This document shows positions 1 to 9,421 of a stretch of 64,000 nt of DNA, in pieces. Every line of letters starts with the position of its first letter. Positions within the stretch are counted from its first letter, which is position 1. The notes beneath the pieces are model-generated. The model ran no database searches and was not told the origin of the DNA. It saw nothing but the letters and a program-made list of their open reading frames with translations. The DNA is taken from NCBI GenBank assembly GCA_020975725.1, contig QXJR01000006.1, positions 992,001-1,056,000 of the forward strand. The letters are read 5' to 3'. The position numbers and the translations under genes are program-made. The stretch is from Picocystis sp. L7. Taxonomy: Eukaryota; Chlorophyta; Picocystophyceae; Picocystales; Picocystaceae.

Positions 1-1
1 T

Positions 2-2050
2 TTTATTTCCCTAGTTCACAACCATGAATTGTTCAAGGAGGATCATGTGGGTGAATTGCGGGTAATACCCCCGGAACGGACCATTCCCAATGAAGTATTG
101 GATTATGGGCAATCCTTGTTACGATCGGGTATGCGGATGCGAGATATACATGTGAGCTTACAACAAATGATGAAAGACAAAGGAGAAACACCAATGTGGA
201 CATACAAGGATGTTTGTAACAAGTTGGCACCTTCTTTGGGGGAAAAAGCAAGAGATTGTAGTGACTTTCTAAATCTACTTCGCAACCGTCATGATAGCAA
301 GTCGTGGAACATTCATTGCGATAATGAAGGAAGATTGTCGAGGGCATTCTTCACCCTCGAGGAGGGTAAAGAGGCGTGGATCAAAGCTTCGAGTTCGCGG
401 GTTCTTCTTTATGATACTAGTCATGCCACGAACAGACATGGGATGAAGCTTGGGTGTTTTTGTACAACTAATGCAAATGGGATGACGGTCATTGTTGCTT
501 GCTCTTTGCTCGTGCAAGAGACCGTTGAAGATTTTGAGTGGGTTTTCAAATCCCTCGAGGATGCTTCAAATGGTCATGCACCCCGTGTGGTGTTGACAGA
601 TGGTGACCAAGCGATGGCATATGCATTGAAGAGTACATGGCCGGAAGTAACTCATTTGCTATGCCTATGGCACTTTGCACAAAACGTGGTGAAGAACTTG
701 AAGCCGATTCTTGGGAATTCATGGTCCACATTTCGCAAGTTATTCTGGGAGATAGCAATGGACTCGGATGCCCGGTCAATCGAATCATTTGAGAGAAATT
801 TTGAACAGCTCAAGGAGCTTGTTTCGAAGGTTCTAGCAGAGAGGGCCAACAAGGGTGGAAAACGTGCTGAAGGTACATCTTTCGAAGATCACAATGATTG
901 GAAAACGTCCCAAGTAGAGGCCCCACTCGATGAAGGGACATACCAAGCAGACGGCAAATCAATGGGCTCTTCAACTATGCCTTCTAAAAAGTGGACGACG
1001 ACACAAAAAGCAACAAGGTACTTAGATATGATGTATGCAAAAAGGAGACAATGGGCTAGTAGATGGACTTGGCAACATTTCACTCAAGGGGCTCATTCCA
1101 CTCAACGGTCAGAATCTATACACGCTGCCATCAAGGGGTTTCTTTCCTCTCGGAGTTCGTTAACTCACTTGTTGAACAAGTTGTCCGAATACGCCAATGA
1201 GAAAATGAGTGAAAATTATATGCGTGTTCTACATGGGAGACTATTTCAAGCTAGCCAGATTTTGCATTCACCTCTTCTTGATAGTGCGGCTGATTTCATC
1301 ACTCCATTTGCATGGCGTCATCTGAGCGGGCAACTAAACCAAGCACAATATTACCTTGTGAGTAAAGAAGGTGGGATGGCAAGTGAACAATATCGTGTTC
1401 AAAGAATTCGTACAAATTCGACTCACAACGAGCCAAATAGTGTCCGTATGGAGGGTGCTAATGAAGCTACCGAGCAAACCATTGAAACTACCAATTCTTT
1501 GGATGCGGAGCTAGGAATATCATCAAGATTGGACAGCCGCTCAACTTCCCTTGGGAGATGTTCATGCCAATATAGCTTAAACATGGGCTTGCCTTGTAGG
1601 CATATGTTGGCTCTCTATATTCACAAGCAAATCTTCTCATTCAATGGTGATGAATTCAATGAAAATTGGAAGCTTGAATGCAACCAACGAACATTGAATG
1701 CATATAAAGACTTTTACTCAACAAGCAATGCTCCAAATGTTGAGTTATTGGCCATTAGAGAGAAAGAATTGCAAACAAAAGAACAAGTTTATGTAGCAAT
1801 CCAACAAAAGGCCAAATATGTATGTGAGTTGGCATCATGTGTGAATGATCAAAGCACTACCGACATCGTACTAAGGGAACTTGACAAACTTGCAGCCACC
1901 ATAGTAGAAAAACACTCATCGCTTGGGTCACCCCCTAACGTTCCAATCCATGCGCAAGGAGCATGCCAAATGTTAAACCCTCCATCGGTACGTGGCAGGG
2001 GGAGACCACAGCAAAAAAGGCGGAGGCCATGTACGGAGATTCATAAGTAG
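2..2050 (+). CDS. FAR1/MULE-type transposase, 5'-partial
   Basis: Transposase of a Mutator-like DNA element, or a FAR1/FHY3 protein domesticated from one. It would act in the nucleus, cutting and joining element ends or binding DNA. The frame is already open at the window edge and passes through HNHEL, the end of the FAR1 zinc-binding domain, so the N-terminus lies upstream. Numbering from the TTG at 29, a MULE DDE core follows: D129 (DTSHATN), D191 (VLTDGDQAM) and E362 (RSESIHA), with a hydrophilic insert at about 270-330. A SWIM zinc finger of form CxCx9CxH lies at 511-525. The tail is basic and ends at a TAG. A pyrimidine-rich tract ending in AG (1-14) just before the HNHEL codons could be a splice acceptor. 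The frame is intact for over 670 codons. No terminal inverted repeats were found. Autonomous element versus domesticated gene cannot be decided here. Confidence 0.85.
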   Translation, partial: FISLVHNHELFKEDHVGELRVIPPERTIPNEVLDYGQSLLRSGMRMRDIHVSLQQMMKDKGETPMWTYKDVCNKLAPSLGEKARDCSDFLNLLRNRHDSKSWNIHCDNEGRLSRAFFTLEEGKEAWIKASSSRVLLYDTSHATNRHGMKLGCFCTTNANGMTVIVACSLLVQETVEDFEWVFKSLEDASNGHAPRVVLTDGDQAMAYALKSTWPEVTHLLCLWHFAQNVVKNLKPILGNSWSTFRKLFWEIAMDSDARSIESFERNFEQLKELVSKVLAERANKGGKRAEGTSFEDHNDWKTSQVEAPLDEGTYQADGKSMGSSTMPSKKWTTTQKATRYLDMMYAKRRQWASRWTWQHFTQGAHSTQRSESIHAAIKGFLSSRSSLTHLLNKLSEYANEKMSENYMRVLHGRLFQASQILHSPLLDSAADFITPFAWRHLSGQLNQAQYYLVSKEGGMASEQYRVQRIRTNSTHNEPNSVRMEGANEATEQTIETTNSLDAELGISSRLDSRSTSLGRCSCQYSLNMGLPCRHMLALYIHKQIFSFNGDEFNENWKLECNQRTLNAYKDFYSTSNAPNVELLAIREKELQTKEQVYVAIQQKAKYVCELASCVNDQSTTDIVLRELDKLAATIVEKHSSLGSPPNVPIHAQGACQMLNPPSVRGRGRPQQKRRRPCTEIHK

Positions 2051-2164
2051 TTCAAGGATAGCAGATGCAGCTGTTGAGAAGATGAAGTCATTTACCACAT
2101 TTACAGCACACTCCAGCTCAACCTCCTTAACTCTTTTCCAACCAACTTTCAAAGGTGGCTCTTA

Positions 2165-2868
2165 ACTGCAGCCCACCTGGCTGCCTCAATTACCGTGACC
2201 TGCTGTCCTGGATGCCTCCAAAGCAGCCCACCTGGCTGTCCGATGCCGTCACCTGCTGTCCTGGATGCCTCCAAAGCAGCCCACCTGGCTGCCTCTATTA
2301 CCGTCACCTGCTGTCCTGGATGCCTCCAAAGCAGCCCACCTGGCTGTCCGATGCCGTCACCTGCTGTCCTGGATGCCTCCAAAGCAGCCCACCTGGCTGT
2401 CCGATGCCGTCACCTGCTGTCCTGGAAGCCTCCAAAGCAGCCCACCTGGCTGTCCGATGCCGTCACCTGCTGTCCTGGATGCCTCCAAAGCAGCCCACCT
2501 GGCTGTCCGATGCCGTCACCTGCTGTCCTGGAAGCCTCCAAAGCAGCCCACCTGGCTGTCCGATGCCGTCACCTGCTGTCCTGGATGCCTCCAAAGCAGC
2601 CCACCTGGCTGTCCAATGCCGTCACCTGCTGTCCTGGATGCCTCCAAAGCAGCCCACCTGGCTGCCTCAATTACCGTCACCTGCTGTCCTGGATGCCTCC
2701 AAAGCAGCCCACCTGGCTGTCCGATGCCGTCACCTGCTGTCCTGGATGCCTCCAAAGCAGCCCACCTGGCTGTCCGATGCCGTCACCTGCTGTCCTGGAT
2801 GCCTCCAAAGCAGCCCACCTGGCTGTCCGATACCGTCACCTGCTGTCCTGGATGTCGCAAATGCAGCC
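2165..2868. repeat. Minisatellite, 53/55-bp unit, about 13 copies
   Basis: A tandem array in which the marker tgctgtcctgga recurs at 2201, 2254, 2309, 2362, 2415, 2468, 2521, 2574, 2627, 2682, 2735, 2788 and 2841. Most steps are 53 bp. Two units carry a 2-bp longer variant (a 'tattaccg'-type block in place of 'tccgatgccg'), and two or three carry gaagcc in place of gatgcc. Because 53 is not a multiple of 3 and the unit has no stop in any frame, several long spurious reading frames cross the array on both strands. The higher-order pattern of variants suggests growth by unequal exchange of blocks. Confidence 0.95.
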
Positions 2869-3327
2869 CGCAACAACACCCACGGTCGGCGCCTGCTGTC
2901 TTTTCGGTTGCTGCTGGCGGGTGTGAACAGGCTGCCGAGACGTGTTGATCGACGTGCGTCTTTTTCTCGGCTGTGTTCGCGTTCTTTCGCGGTGGTCTGT
3001 GGCGGGAAAGTCGTCGGAAATGGCTCAGCAGGTCGATCAATGTATGAGTCCTTTGGTTGTTTTGGCTTAGTCGTTTCCTTGTCCTCCGGTGAGACCCAAG
3101 GGTGCCCCCCCTTCGCCTCACAATGGAGCGGGAATCGCTCTGCGGCAGTTGTCGCTTTCGAGACAGGCGATCGATGAATCGGTGAATCGTTCAAGCGAAT
3201 ATTTCGAAGACACGAGCAGGAATCCTCGTTCCTCTGCATCTTTTGTTCAAAAGTGTATATTTACTCCTCGATGTTTGGTTCGAATGGAACGGACGGTGGT
3301 TGATCCCGCAGAGGAAAAAACTGGCTA

Positions 3328-3348
3328 ATTTGTAGCCTGGCTACAAAT
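3328..3348. promoter_or_regulatory. Perfect palindrome, 10-bp arms
   Basis: Arms atttgtagcc / ggctacaaat surround a single central T, about 310 bp upstream of the dolichol kinase start. A near-perfect dyad of this size can bind a dimeric regulator or be a small element footprint. The function is inferred from position only. Confidence 0.4.
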
Positions 3349-3364
3349 AGATAAACCGCACCGG

Positions 3365-3395
3365 GGGGTGAAACCCAGACAAAATGTTTCACCCC
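3365..3395. promoter_or_regulatory. Hairpin ggggtgaaac / gtttcacccc plus a direct repeat
   Basis: A perfect 10-bp stem with an 11-nt spacer. A third copy of gtttcaccc follows at 3400-3408. It lies about 260 bp upstream of the dolichol kinase start and could be a regulatory dyad or part of the 5' untranslated region. No known motif was recognised. Confidence 0.4.
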
Positions 3396-3655
3396 GTCTG
3401 TTTCACCCTAATCCCTTGAGGGTGTGACCACGGCTTTGGGGAAGCGAGGTGGAAAACGCCTCCCCTCGTGGACCGATGTCTTCTCGGTCTTTTCACGGTC
3501 TCTGGATGATCCATGGGTCGAACGTCTGGTTCGCCCACCGCAAAGTCATCTGGACCGCGGCATGGAATGGACGGTGTTCGCCACTGCAACCGCACTTCGC
3601 ATCGCGTTTCGATCGTCATGCGTGACAGAAGAAGGAGGAATGGACGGATGGATGG

Positions 3656-5042
3656 ATGGATGGAAAGGTGACGAAGGAACTGGGTCGTGGCCTCGTGCAA
3701 ACGTCCATGGGTTGGACCTGTCGAACCAACCAACCCCACCTGTGGTGTGGAGCGGCATGGATGCTTCTGTCAGCTGCAGCACGTGTCGAAACCGTGCAGG
3801 TGGTTCGAATGGCCGTCGAAATCCTCCTCATGCGCTTAGGTGAAGAATTGGAACTTGTGGGACCTGGAGAAGCTGTCCTCTTCGGCATAGGAACGATGTC
3901 CCTCCTGAAAGCCACGGCGAAATGGACAGTCACAACGGGAAGGCTTGGTTGTATCCCTTATGCAACCCAACTCCTCGAAAAAGTAGGTGTTCGACTACTT
4001 GAACAACCATCCGTATCATTCCTGCCCCCAGAAGCCATACTGTGGCACACTACCGTCGTGCTGCTATGCGGGCTGGGCATCTTCCTCCTCCTGGGCCTCT
4101 GGACCTCAAAAGGGAACCAGAAGCAGTCTGACCAAGGCCGTTCGTTTGCAGTCTTCCTTCTGAATTGCTGGGTCATTGCATCGCTAGTTTGGTGGAGAGT
4201 TATGGGGGTTGAGGAAGCACAGGTGTTGGTGAGAAGCGTGGTTGGACACGTTATGGAAACCAGGACCAGGATCCTCTGCTGCATAGTGTGGCTCCTCCAG
4301 CTGCTCGTGCTTGTTCCGGTGACATTTTTGCTTGCTTACACATGCGGTGATGGTCTAAAAGGGCAGTCGAAGGAGCACATGGTATCTTGCTGGCGCAAAG
4401 CCTGGCATGTGCTTCTGATGTGTATGATCGTCCCGTTTGTGGCAAATGGTGATACTCTCTTCGTTGGCCTGGCCCTTGCCTATGTAGTTATGGCTTTTGT
4501 AGTGTTGAACTGGCTGATAGTTTTCAACAGGGGAGGAAGAATTGTCTTCCTTGGCATAGCAGCTCCATTTCTGGACAGCAGAGATCAGGGTAACATCATC
4601 GCCTCGCACATCAGTTTGGTAGCATCCTTTGGTATTCCCATCTGGATCATCAACATGTTTTCCTTTCTGAAGGATGACAGTTGCTTTACGCTAAACAAGA
4701 CCAGACTGCCACATCTTAAACTCTTCTCACACTCAGGAATGATTACAGTCGGAGTTGGAGACACGCTAGCAGCATTTGTAGGATGTTTTGTAGGAAGAAC
4801 ACACCTCTTCCACAAGAAAAAGACATTGGAAGGTACCTTGGCAGCAGTTGTTGGAATGGCGGTGTATGCAATAGTACTCAACCGCCTTGCTGACATCTTG
4901 GATAGTGCGAGTGCTTTTTGTTGCAGCAATCTGTGTTGCTGTTGTAGAGCTGGTGTCCATCGAGAGAGATAACACCATCTTGCCTGTTGTCTTCATGGCG
5001 TGCTATTGGCTATTTCATGCCATCATGCAGGCAGTCATATAA
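3656..5042 (+). CDS. DOLK: Dolichol kinase, with a frame change near the 3' end
   Basis: CTP-dependent dolichol kinase makes dolichyl phosphate, the lipid carrier for N-glycans, GPI anchors and O-mannose in the ER membrane. The product is strongly hydrophobic with many predicted membrane segments. The family CTP-binding signature lies at about residues 366-395: GVGDTLAAFVG, then GRT, then KKTLEGTLA. The upstream block with RKAWHVLLM and VPFVANGD also fits the family. The main frame stops at 4972. The family's conserved tail continues from about 4911 in another frame as VLFVAAICVAVVELVS and ERDNTILPVV, and ends at TAA 5040-5042. One single-base frame change near 4900-4910 therefore separates core and tail. 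No GT-AG intron explains it. The start is uncertain: the first ATG is used here, but a later Met before the first hydrophobic segment is possible. Confidence 0.85.
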
Positions 5043-5602
5043 GAGCAAAACGGCATCTTACATAGAAACAATAAGAAAAGTCCCTCGGACTGCAGTACTC
5101 AGAGCCAGCTACGGGCATCACGTAGAAGTGGGCTTTCCTTCATTGGCTGTCGTGCTGAGCTTCGAGTAGGCTGTTTTCAAATAACTTACAATCTGGCAGC
5201 CATTCGGAATAATTGGTTGCCATTTGTGGCAGAACTTGTAAAAGTATGAGCCAGTCATTCATTCAAATCACACATAGAAGATTCTTATCTGGAACTCTGC
5301 ACTGTACCAATTCAACTCAGCATGTTGGCAGCATATGCAAGGGACCTTACACATAACCTTCCAGTGCCTTCCAGGTCCAGGGTGGAGCATGGAGACATCA
5401 AAGTTGTTGCTTCTCATTTCTAGCATGAAGCTGGTATTTCCATGGTAAGGTTAAGTGGTGGCCACCGCCTGTATGCGCTCATCAGAGGACAACATAGCTC
5501 TTACCGTTGTTACCGTACCCCTTCTGGACATGGAAGAGGGTATACCTACCACAAGGACCCTCATTTTCCTCTGTTTGCTTGAATGGGTAGGGCTTGCGTA
5601 CA
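5043..5602. other. Intergenic, no gene recognised
   Basis: About 560 bp between the convergent dolichol kinase and O-methyltransferase genes. It probably holds both 3' untranslated regions. Only short frames without recognisable similarity are present, and no repeat or RNA gene was seen. Confidence 0.5.
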
Positions 5603-6415
5603 TTATCTCTTCCTGCAAAGGGTCAGACCATCGCCAATAGGCACAAGACTGTGTGACACTCTCTTATCTTCGTACACAAAATCATTGAATTGCCTAAGTG
5701 CGTTGGCCAACTTCGTATCGGTAGACGGGTTGGCCACTTGGCCATAGAATAAAGTATTGTCCACCAGAATGACTCCGCTTGGACGAACGAGCTGCAAACA
5801 TGGTTCGTATTAGTCCAAGTATGCCCGTTTGTCGGCATCAATGAAGACAAGGTCGTAGGAATTTTCCTCACCTCCTTGGACCATTCCTTGCAGTATTTCC
5901 TTAGCAGGACCACACTTGGGTACGACTACGGCACTTACCCCCGCTTTGTCCCAATATTTTTGCGCCATTCTCATTGTTTCTTGGTCCCTATCGATGGCAA
6001 TGAGCATTCCATCTTCAGGCAGGGCCATTGCCATCGCCAAGGAAGAGTATCCAATGTAGACACCTACTTCTACAATCTTCCTGGCTCCGATCAATTCTAC
6101 CAAGAGGGCCATGAATTGGGCTTGTTCTGGAGGAACTTGCATCTTGTTTCCTGGAAGTTCAGACGTTTTCTCCCTCAATTCCTGCAACCAATCCGATTTT
6201 CTGGTGTGATCCAGGATGTACCGTCTTTCCCTTGGATCACACTGCGACACGATCTTTTCGCTCCGATGCGCATACACCCGGCCATTCGTCTGTTTCCTAC
6301 CTTCTGTCTCCATCCATCGCATCCTTTCAGTCCGTTCCACCATCCACGTGAGCTTCGCGAATCGCCATCGCACGTCTTGCATCCTCAACGTGGCGAAGCA
6401 CTTCTCACCTCCCAT
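5603..6415 (-). CDS. Caffeoyl-CoA-type SAM O-methyltransferase, one in-frame stop
   Basis: Class I SAM-dependent O-methyltransferase of the Methyltransf_3 (CCoAOMT/COMT-like) family, which methylates catechol-type hydroxyls with a divalent metal. Visible landmarks in order: MQVPPEQAQFMALL, SAM motif I VEVGVYIGYSSLA, the acidic loop IAIDRD, the metal and substrate motif FIDADKRAYLD, then VRPSGVILVDNTLFYG, and the family-typical end IGDGLTLCRKR. One TAA at 5810-5812 interrupts the frame right after FIDADKRAYLD. Both sides are in the same frame, and relatives have an aromatic residue at that position. The start is taken at the ATG at 6415, since the open frame reaches 6466 only through a TTG. 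The N-terminal ~75 residues do not match the family and may be a leader. Whether it is a pseudogene, an error or read-through is open. Confidence 0.82.
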
Positions 6416-6466
6416 TCGTGTCTTCGGGTGAATGCGAAGTGATGCACAGATGGTAAAACGATTCAA

Positions 6467-6689
6467 TGGAGACGAGGAAGCCTGAGGAAAGAGTGTTGTG
6501 GTGGGATCCCAAAATGGGCGTGCCTACGTTGCATGGAAGAGATGAAACGCTTGTCTTACAAGGTGGAATGGCGGTGATATCTTGACATCCGTTGCAAGTA
6601 CGCAACGTGAGATACTACAGATGCACGTTTGCTTCAACGAGTTGCATGCTATAAAACGCCAACAAGCACTCTCGCCATCAAGGAGCATG
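6467..6689. other. Upstream region of the O-methyltransferase, no gene seen
   Basis: A short intergenic stretch between the O-methyltransferase start and the Copia remnant. It presumably holds the methyltransferase promoter and the undefined left end of the Copia remnant. No Copia LTR could be recognised. Confidence 0.4.
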
Positions 6690-7137
6690 TCTATTGGATC
6701 TGTCGGACGAACTTAATCAATTCAGCCTAGTCAAGCAATCTAGACGAATCTTTGATCTATGGAGGAGAAACTTTTTGAAGGTTGAAAGCCTTGGCAACTT
6801 TCCTTTCCAGAAGAGACGAAGAGAAAGAGTTAATGGCTGCCCGATCCGCCATTGAAAGTCTCGATAGGGACGGGGTGCCGGAACTCAACCCCACAAATGG
6901 GCCATCAGGGTCATTCGAGATGATGAATTGCCTTGAGATCTTGGATCTCTCGGAATATGTGGAGGAGGAATCACACATGTTGGTGGATGAAGGTGGTAAT
7001 CTCGCCACCGAGAGCCAAGAATTGGCAAAAATGGTCCGAAAAGCCTGGTCCCGGATCCTCATGAGGATATCAAGCCGGTACCGCGGTGTCCTCAAGCATT
7101 GCACAACAGCAAAGCAAGTGTGGGACAAGTTGGAGAG
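6690..7137 (+). mobile_element. Ty1/Copia remnant C0, left part (gag)
   Basis: Gag-like reading around 6782-7137 (for example ARKSWSRILMRISSRYRG is absent but RILMRISSRYRG and TTAKQVWDKLE are visible) matches the Copia gag family. It breaks off at 7137, where the Gypsy element G1a starts, and resumes at 24890 with LNNDRSQSQLTHLKR. It is an old, broken copy with several breaks and no recognisable LTR. The left boundary is approximate. Confidence 0.7.
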
Positions 7138-7891
7138 TGTTGCGCCCAGCCCTCTCGAGACACCTGTCTTGCCGAGGTTGTCCTTCGACGATGAGGAATA
7201 TGCACTCAATCGTGAGGCTTTTGAGAGGTTCTCAATTATATTCGGGCCATTGACTTGGGACTTGTTTGCCTCGCCAAACAATGCCCAATGTCCGGCCTTC
7301 TTTACACGGGAGACCAATGCTCTCGCCCAAGAATGGGCTAGTCTTGGCAACCTATGGGCACACCCACCCTGTTGCCTCATTGACTCCGTGATAGGCAAGC
7401 TGGAGGCCGAACCTAGAGCCCTTGTGACCATGATCACTCCGCATTGGCCAAAGGCTCCCTGGTTCCCTCGCTTGCAGCATCTCGCTACCTACCAGGAGGT
7501 ACTAGGGAGGCATGAGGGAATATTCTCGGATGCCCAAGGAAGGCCCTTGCCCTCCCCTCACTGGGACGTCCTCCTTAGCCATGTCCCTAGGCGGATGCAG
7601 GGCCAGGACTAACCCGAATAGGGACCGGTTTGTCCCCCTTTCTAATAAGGGCTCTGTGGCCGATGAACCGGATAAATACGTGGCTTAGCCACGGGCGGAT
7701 TCCCCAATGGAGTTAAGATGTAATATTAATTGCGGCGGAGGGGAACGGGAACAACAACCACGTTCCTCAACGTTCCGCCCAACGGTCTCGAGCACCGCGG
7801 CGACACGAACGCACGAGCGAACGCACGCCGACGCCACCACCCTCGTCGTCTTCGCGCTACAGGAAAAGGAGGTGGGCGCGCAAGCGCCACA
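7138..7891 (+). repeat. 5' LTR of G1a
   Basis: 754 bp, begins TGTTGCGCCC and ends GCGCCACA. The first ~475 bp are open and encode the 156-residue Dam/DIRS-like domain that ends the G1 polyprotein, stopping at 7610-7612. The rest holds a short AT-richer block and a CG-rich tail. The same unit recurs at 8661-9421 (minus), 16781-17541 (minus), 24136-24889, and in two pieces at 38607-39102 and 44114-44383. Confidence 0.92.
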
Positions 7892-8660
7892 CCGTTCAAC
7901 GAGTCTTCCGCCCGCGAGTGGCGGCGAAGACATGGCGAAGAAAAAAGGAGCGAGCGAGGGACGCGCCGGCAATGCCGACGGTCAACGACCCCTCGCCGCT
8001 TCGACGGTGGTGGCTGTCGGCATTGCCGACGCCAAGCGACAACGCGCGCGCCCGTAGAGAGGCGCCGTGCCTCCACGAACCGCTCGCGAGGGTTTCGTGG
8101 AGGAGGCGAACGAAAAAGAGCGAGAAACGGCTTCGAAAGCCGCGCTCGCCGCTCCCACCTCCCAGCAGAAGAAGCCTCGTGCTTCTGGAGGTGGTCGAGA
8201 GGCTATCCAATCCGTTCGCACCCCCACGGCCTTGGCCATGGCGTCTCCGGACGACGGTGCGCTCGAGGGTTTCGAAACCCTCGAGCACCGTGGGAAGAAG
8301 GCCAAAAGAGCGGCTGCGAAAGCCGATCTGGCCTCCTCGGACGCACGGAAACTGCGCCGTGCCTCCGAGGCTACTGTTCGACCCGTCGCACGCGCCGATC
8401 GGCCCGTCGGTCGCACCGATCGTGCCGATCATGCGCGCTCCATCGCGCGCGCGCGCGGCGACGTTGATCGAACGATCCGATTGGCTGATGCCCCTCATCC
8501 TGGCTCGCCATTGGCCGAAGCAGGATCTGGGAGCTCGCTCCAGGCAGACGCCCCTGTTGGGGGCTCGCCGTTGGCTGGATCCCCTGTTGGGGCAGCCCCA
8601 TTGGCTACCGATCCCGGCAAGCCCCGAGCCAGGGCAAACCGAGCGAGAGAGGCTCTGCCC
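7892..8660 (+). other. G1a internal region, gag N-terminal part
   Basis: The start of the gag region of G1a, matching the N-terminal part of the G1b polyprotein. It is low-complexity, rich in Ala, Arg, Lys and Ser, and CG-rich, with a cgcgcgcgcg run near 8446. It ends where G1b is inserted, next to the 4-bp duplication GCCC (8657-8660). Confidence 0.85.
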
Positions 8661-9421
8661 TGTGGCGCTTGCGCGCCCACCTCCTTTTCCTGTGGCGCGA
8701 AGACGACGAGGGTGGTGGCGTCGGCGTGCGTTCGCGCTCGTTCGCTCGTGCGTTCGTGTCGCCGCGGTGCTCGAGACCGTTGGGCGGAACGTTGAGGAAC
8801 GTTGTTGTTTTCGTTCCCCTCCGCCGCAATTAATATTACATCTTAACTCCATTGGGGAATCCGCCCGTGGCTAAGCCACGTATTTATCCGGTTCATCGGC
8901 CACAGAGCCCTTATTAGAAAGGGGGACAAACCGGTCCCTATTCGGGTTAGTCCTGGCCCTGCATCCGCCTAGGGACATGGCTAAGGAGGACGTCCCAGTG
9001 AGGGGAAGGCAAGGGCCTTCCTTGGGCATCCGAGAATATTCCCTCATGCCTCCCTAGTACCTCCTGGTAGGTAGCGAGATGCTGCAAGCGAGGGAACCAG
9101 GGAGCCTTTGGCCAATGCGGAGTGATCATGGTCACAAGGGCTCTAGGTTCGGCCTCCAGCTTGCCTATCACGGAGTCAATGAGGCAACAGGGTGGGTGTG
9201 CCCATAGGTTGCCAAGACTAGCCCATTCTTGGGTGAGAGCATTGGTCTCCCGTGTAAAGAAGGCCGGACATTGGGCATTGTTTGGCGAGGCAAACAAGTC
9301 CCAAGTGAATGGCCCGAATATAATTGAGAACCTCTCAAAAGCCTCACGATTGAGTGCATATTCCTCATCGTCGAAGGACAACCTCGGCAAGACAGGTGTC
9401 TCGAGAGGGCTGGGCGCAACA
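8661..9421 (-). repeat. 3' LTR of G1b
   Basis: 761-bp LTR on the minus strand with TG...CA ends. It contains the last ~156 codons of the polyprotein and its stop codon (8947). Confidence 0.92.

Larger units (their letters stand above)
2869..3655. other. Gap before dolichol kinase; no gene seen
   Basis: About 790 bp between the minisatellite and the dolichol kinase frame. Reading frames here are mostly continuations of the repeat array. I see no protein similarity. The part nearest the gene holds two strong inverted repeats, listed separately, and a short tggatgga run at about 3646-3663. It probably contains the dolichol kinase promoter and 5' untranslated region. Confidence 0.5.

Noticed and set aside
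2155-3177. Long reading frames (up to 340 codons) across and beyond the minisatellite, both strands
   Set aside because: They come from a stop-free repeat unit whose length shifts frame every copy. There is no similarity outside the repeat.
8440-8460. cgcgcgcgcg run as a Z-DNA or regulatory element
   Set aside because: It is within gag coding sequence and repeated in each G1 copy (also near 16210 and 44935). Nothing points to a separate function.
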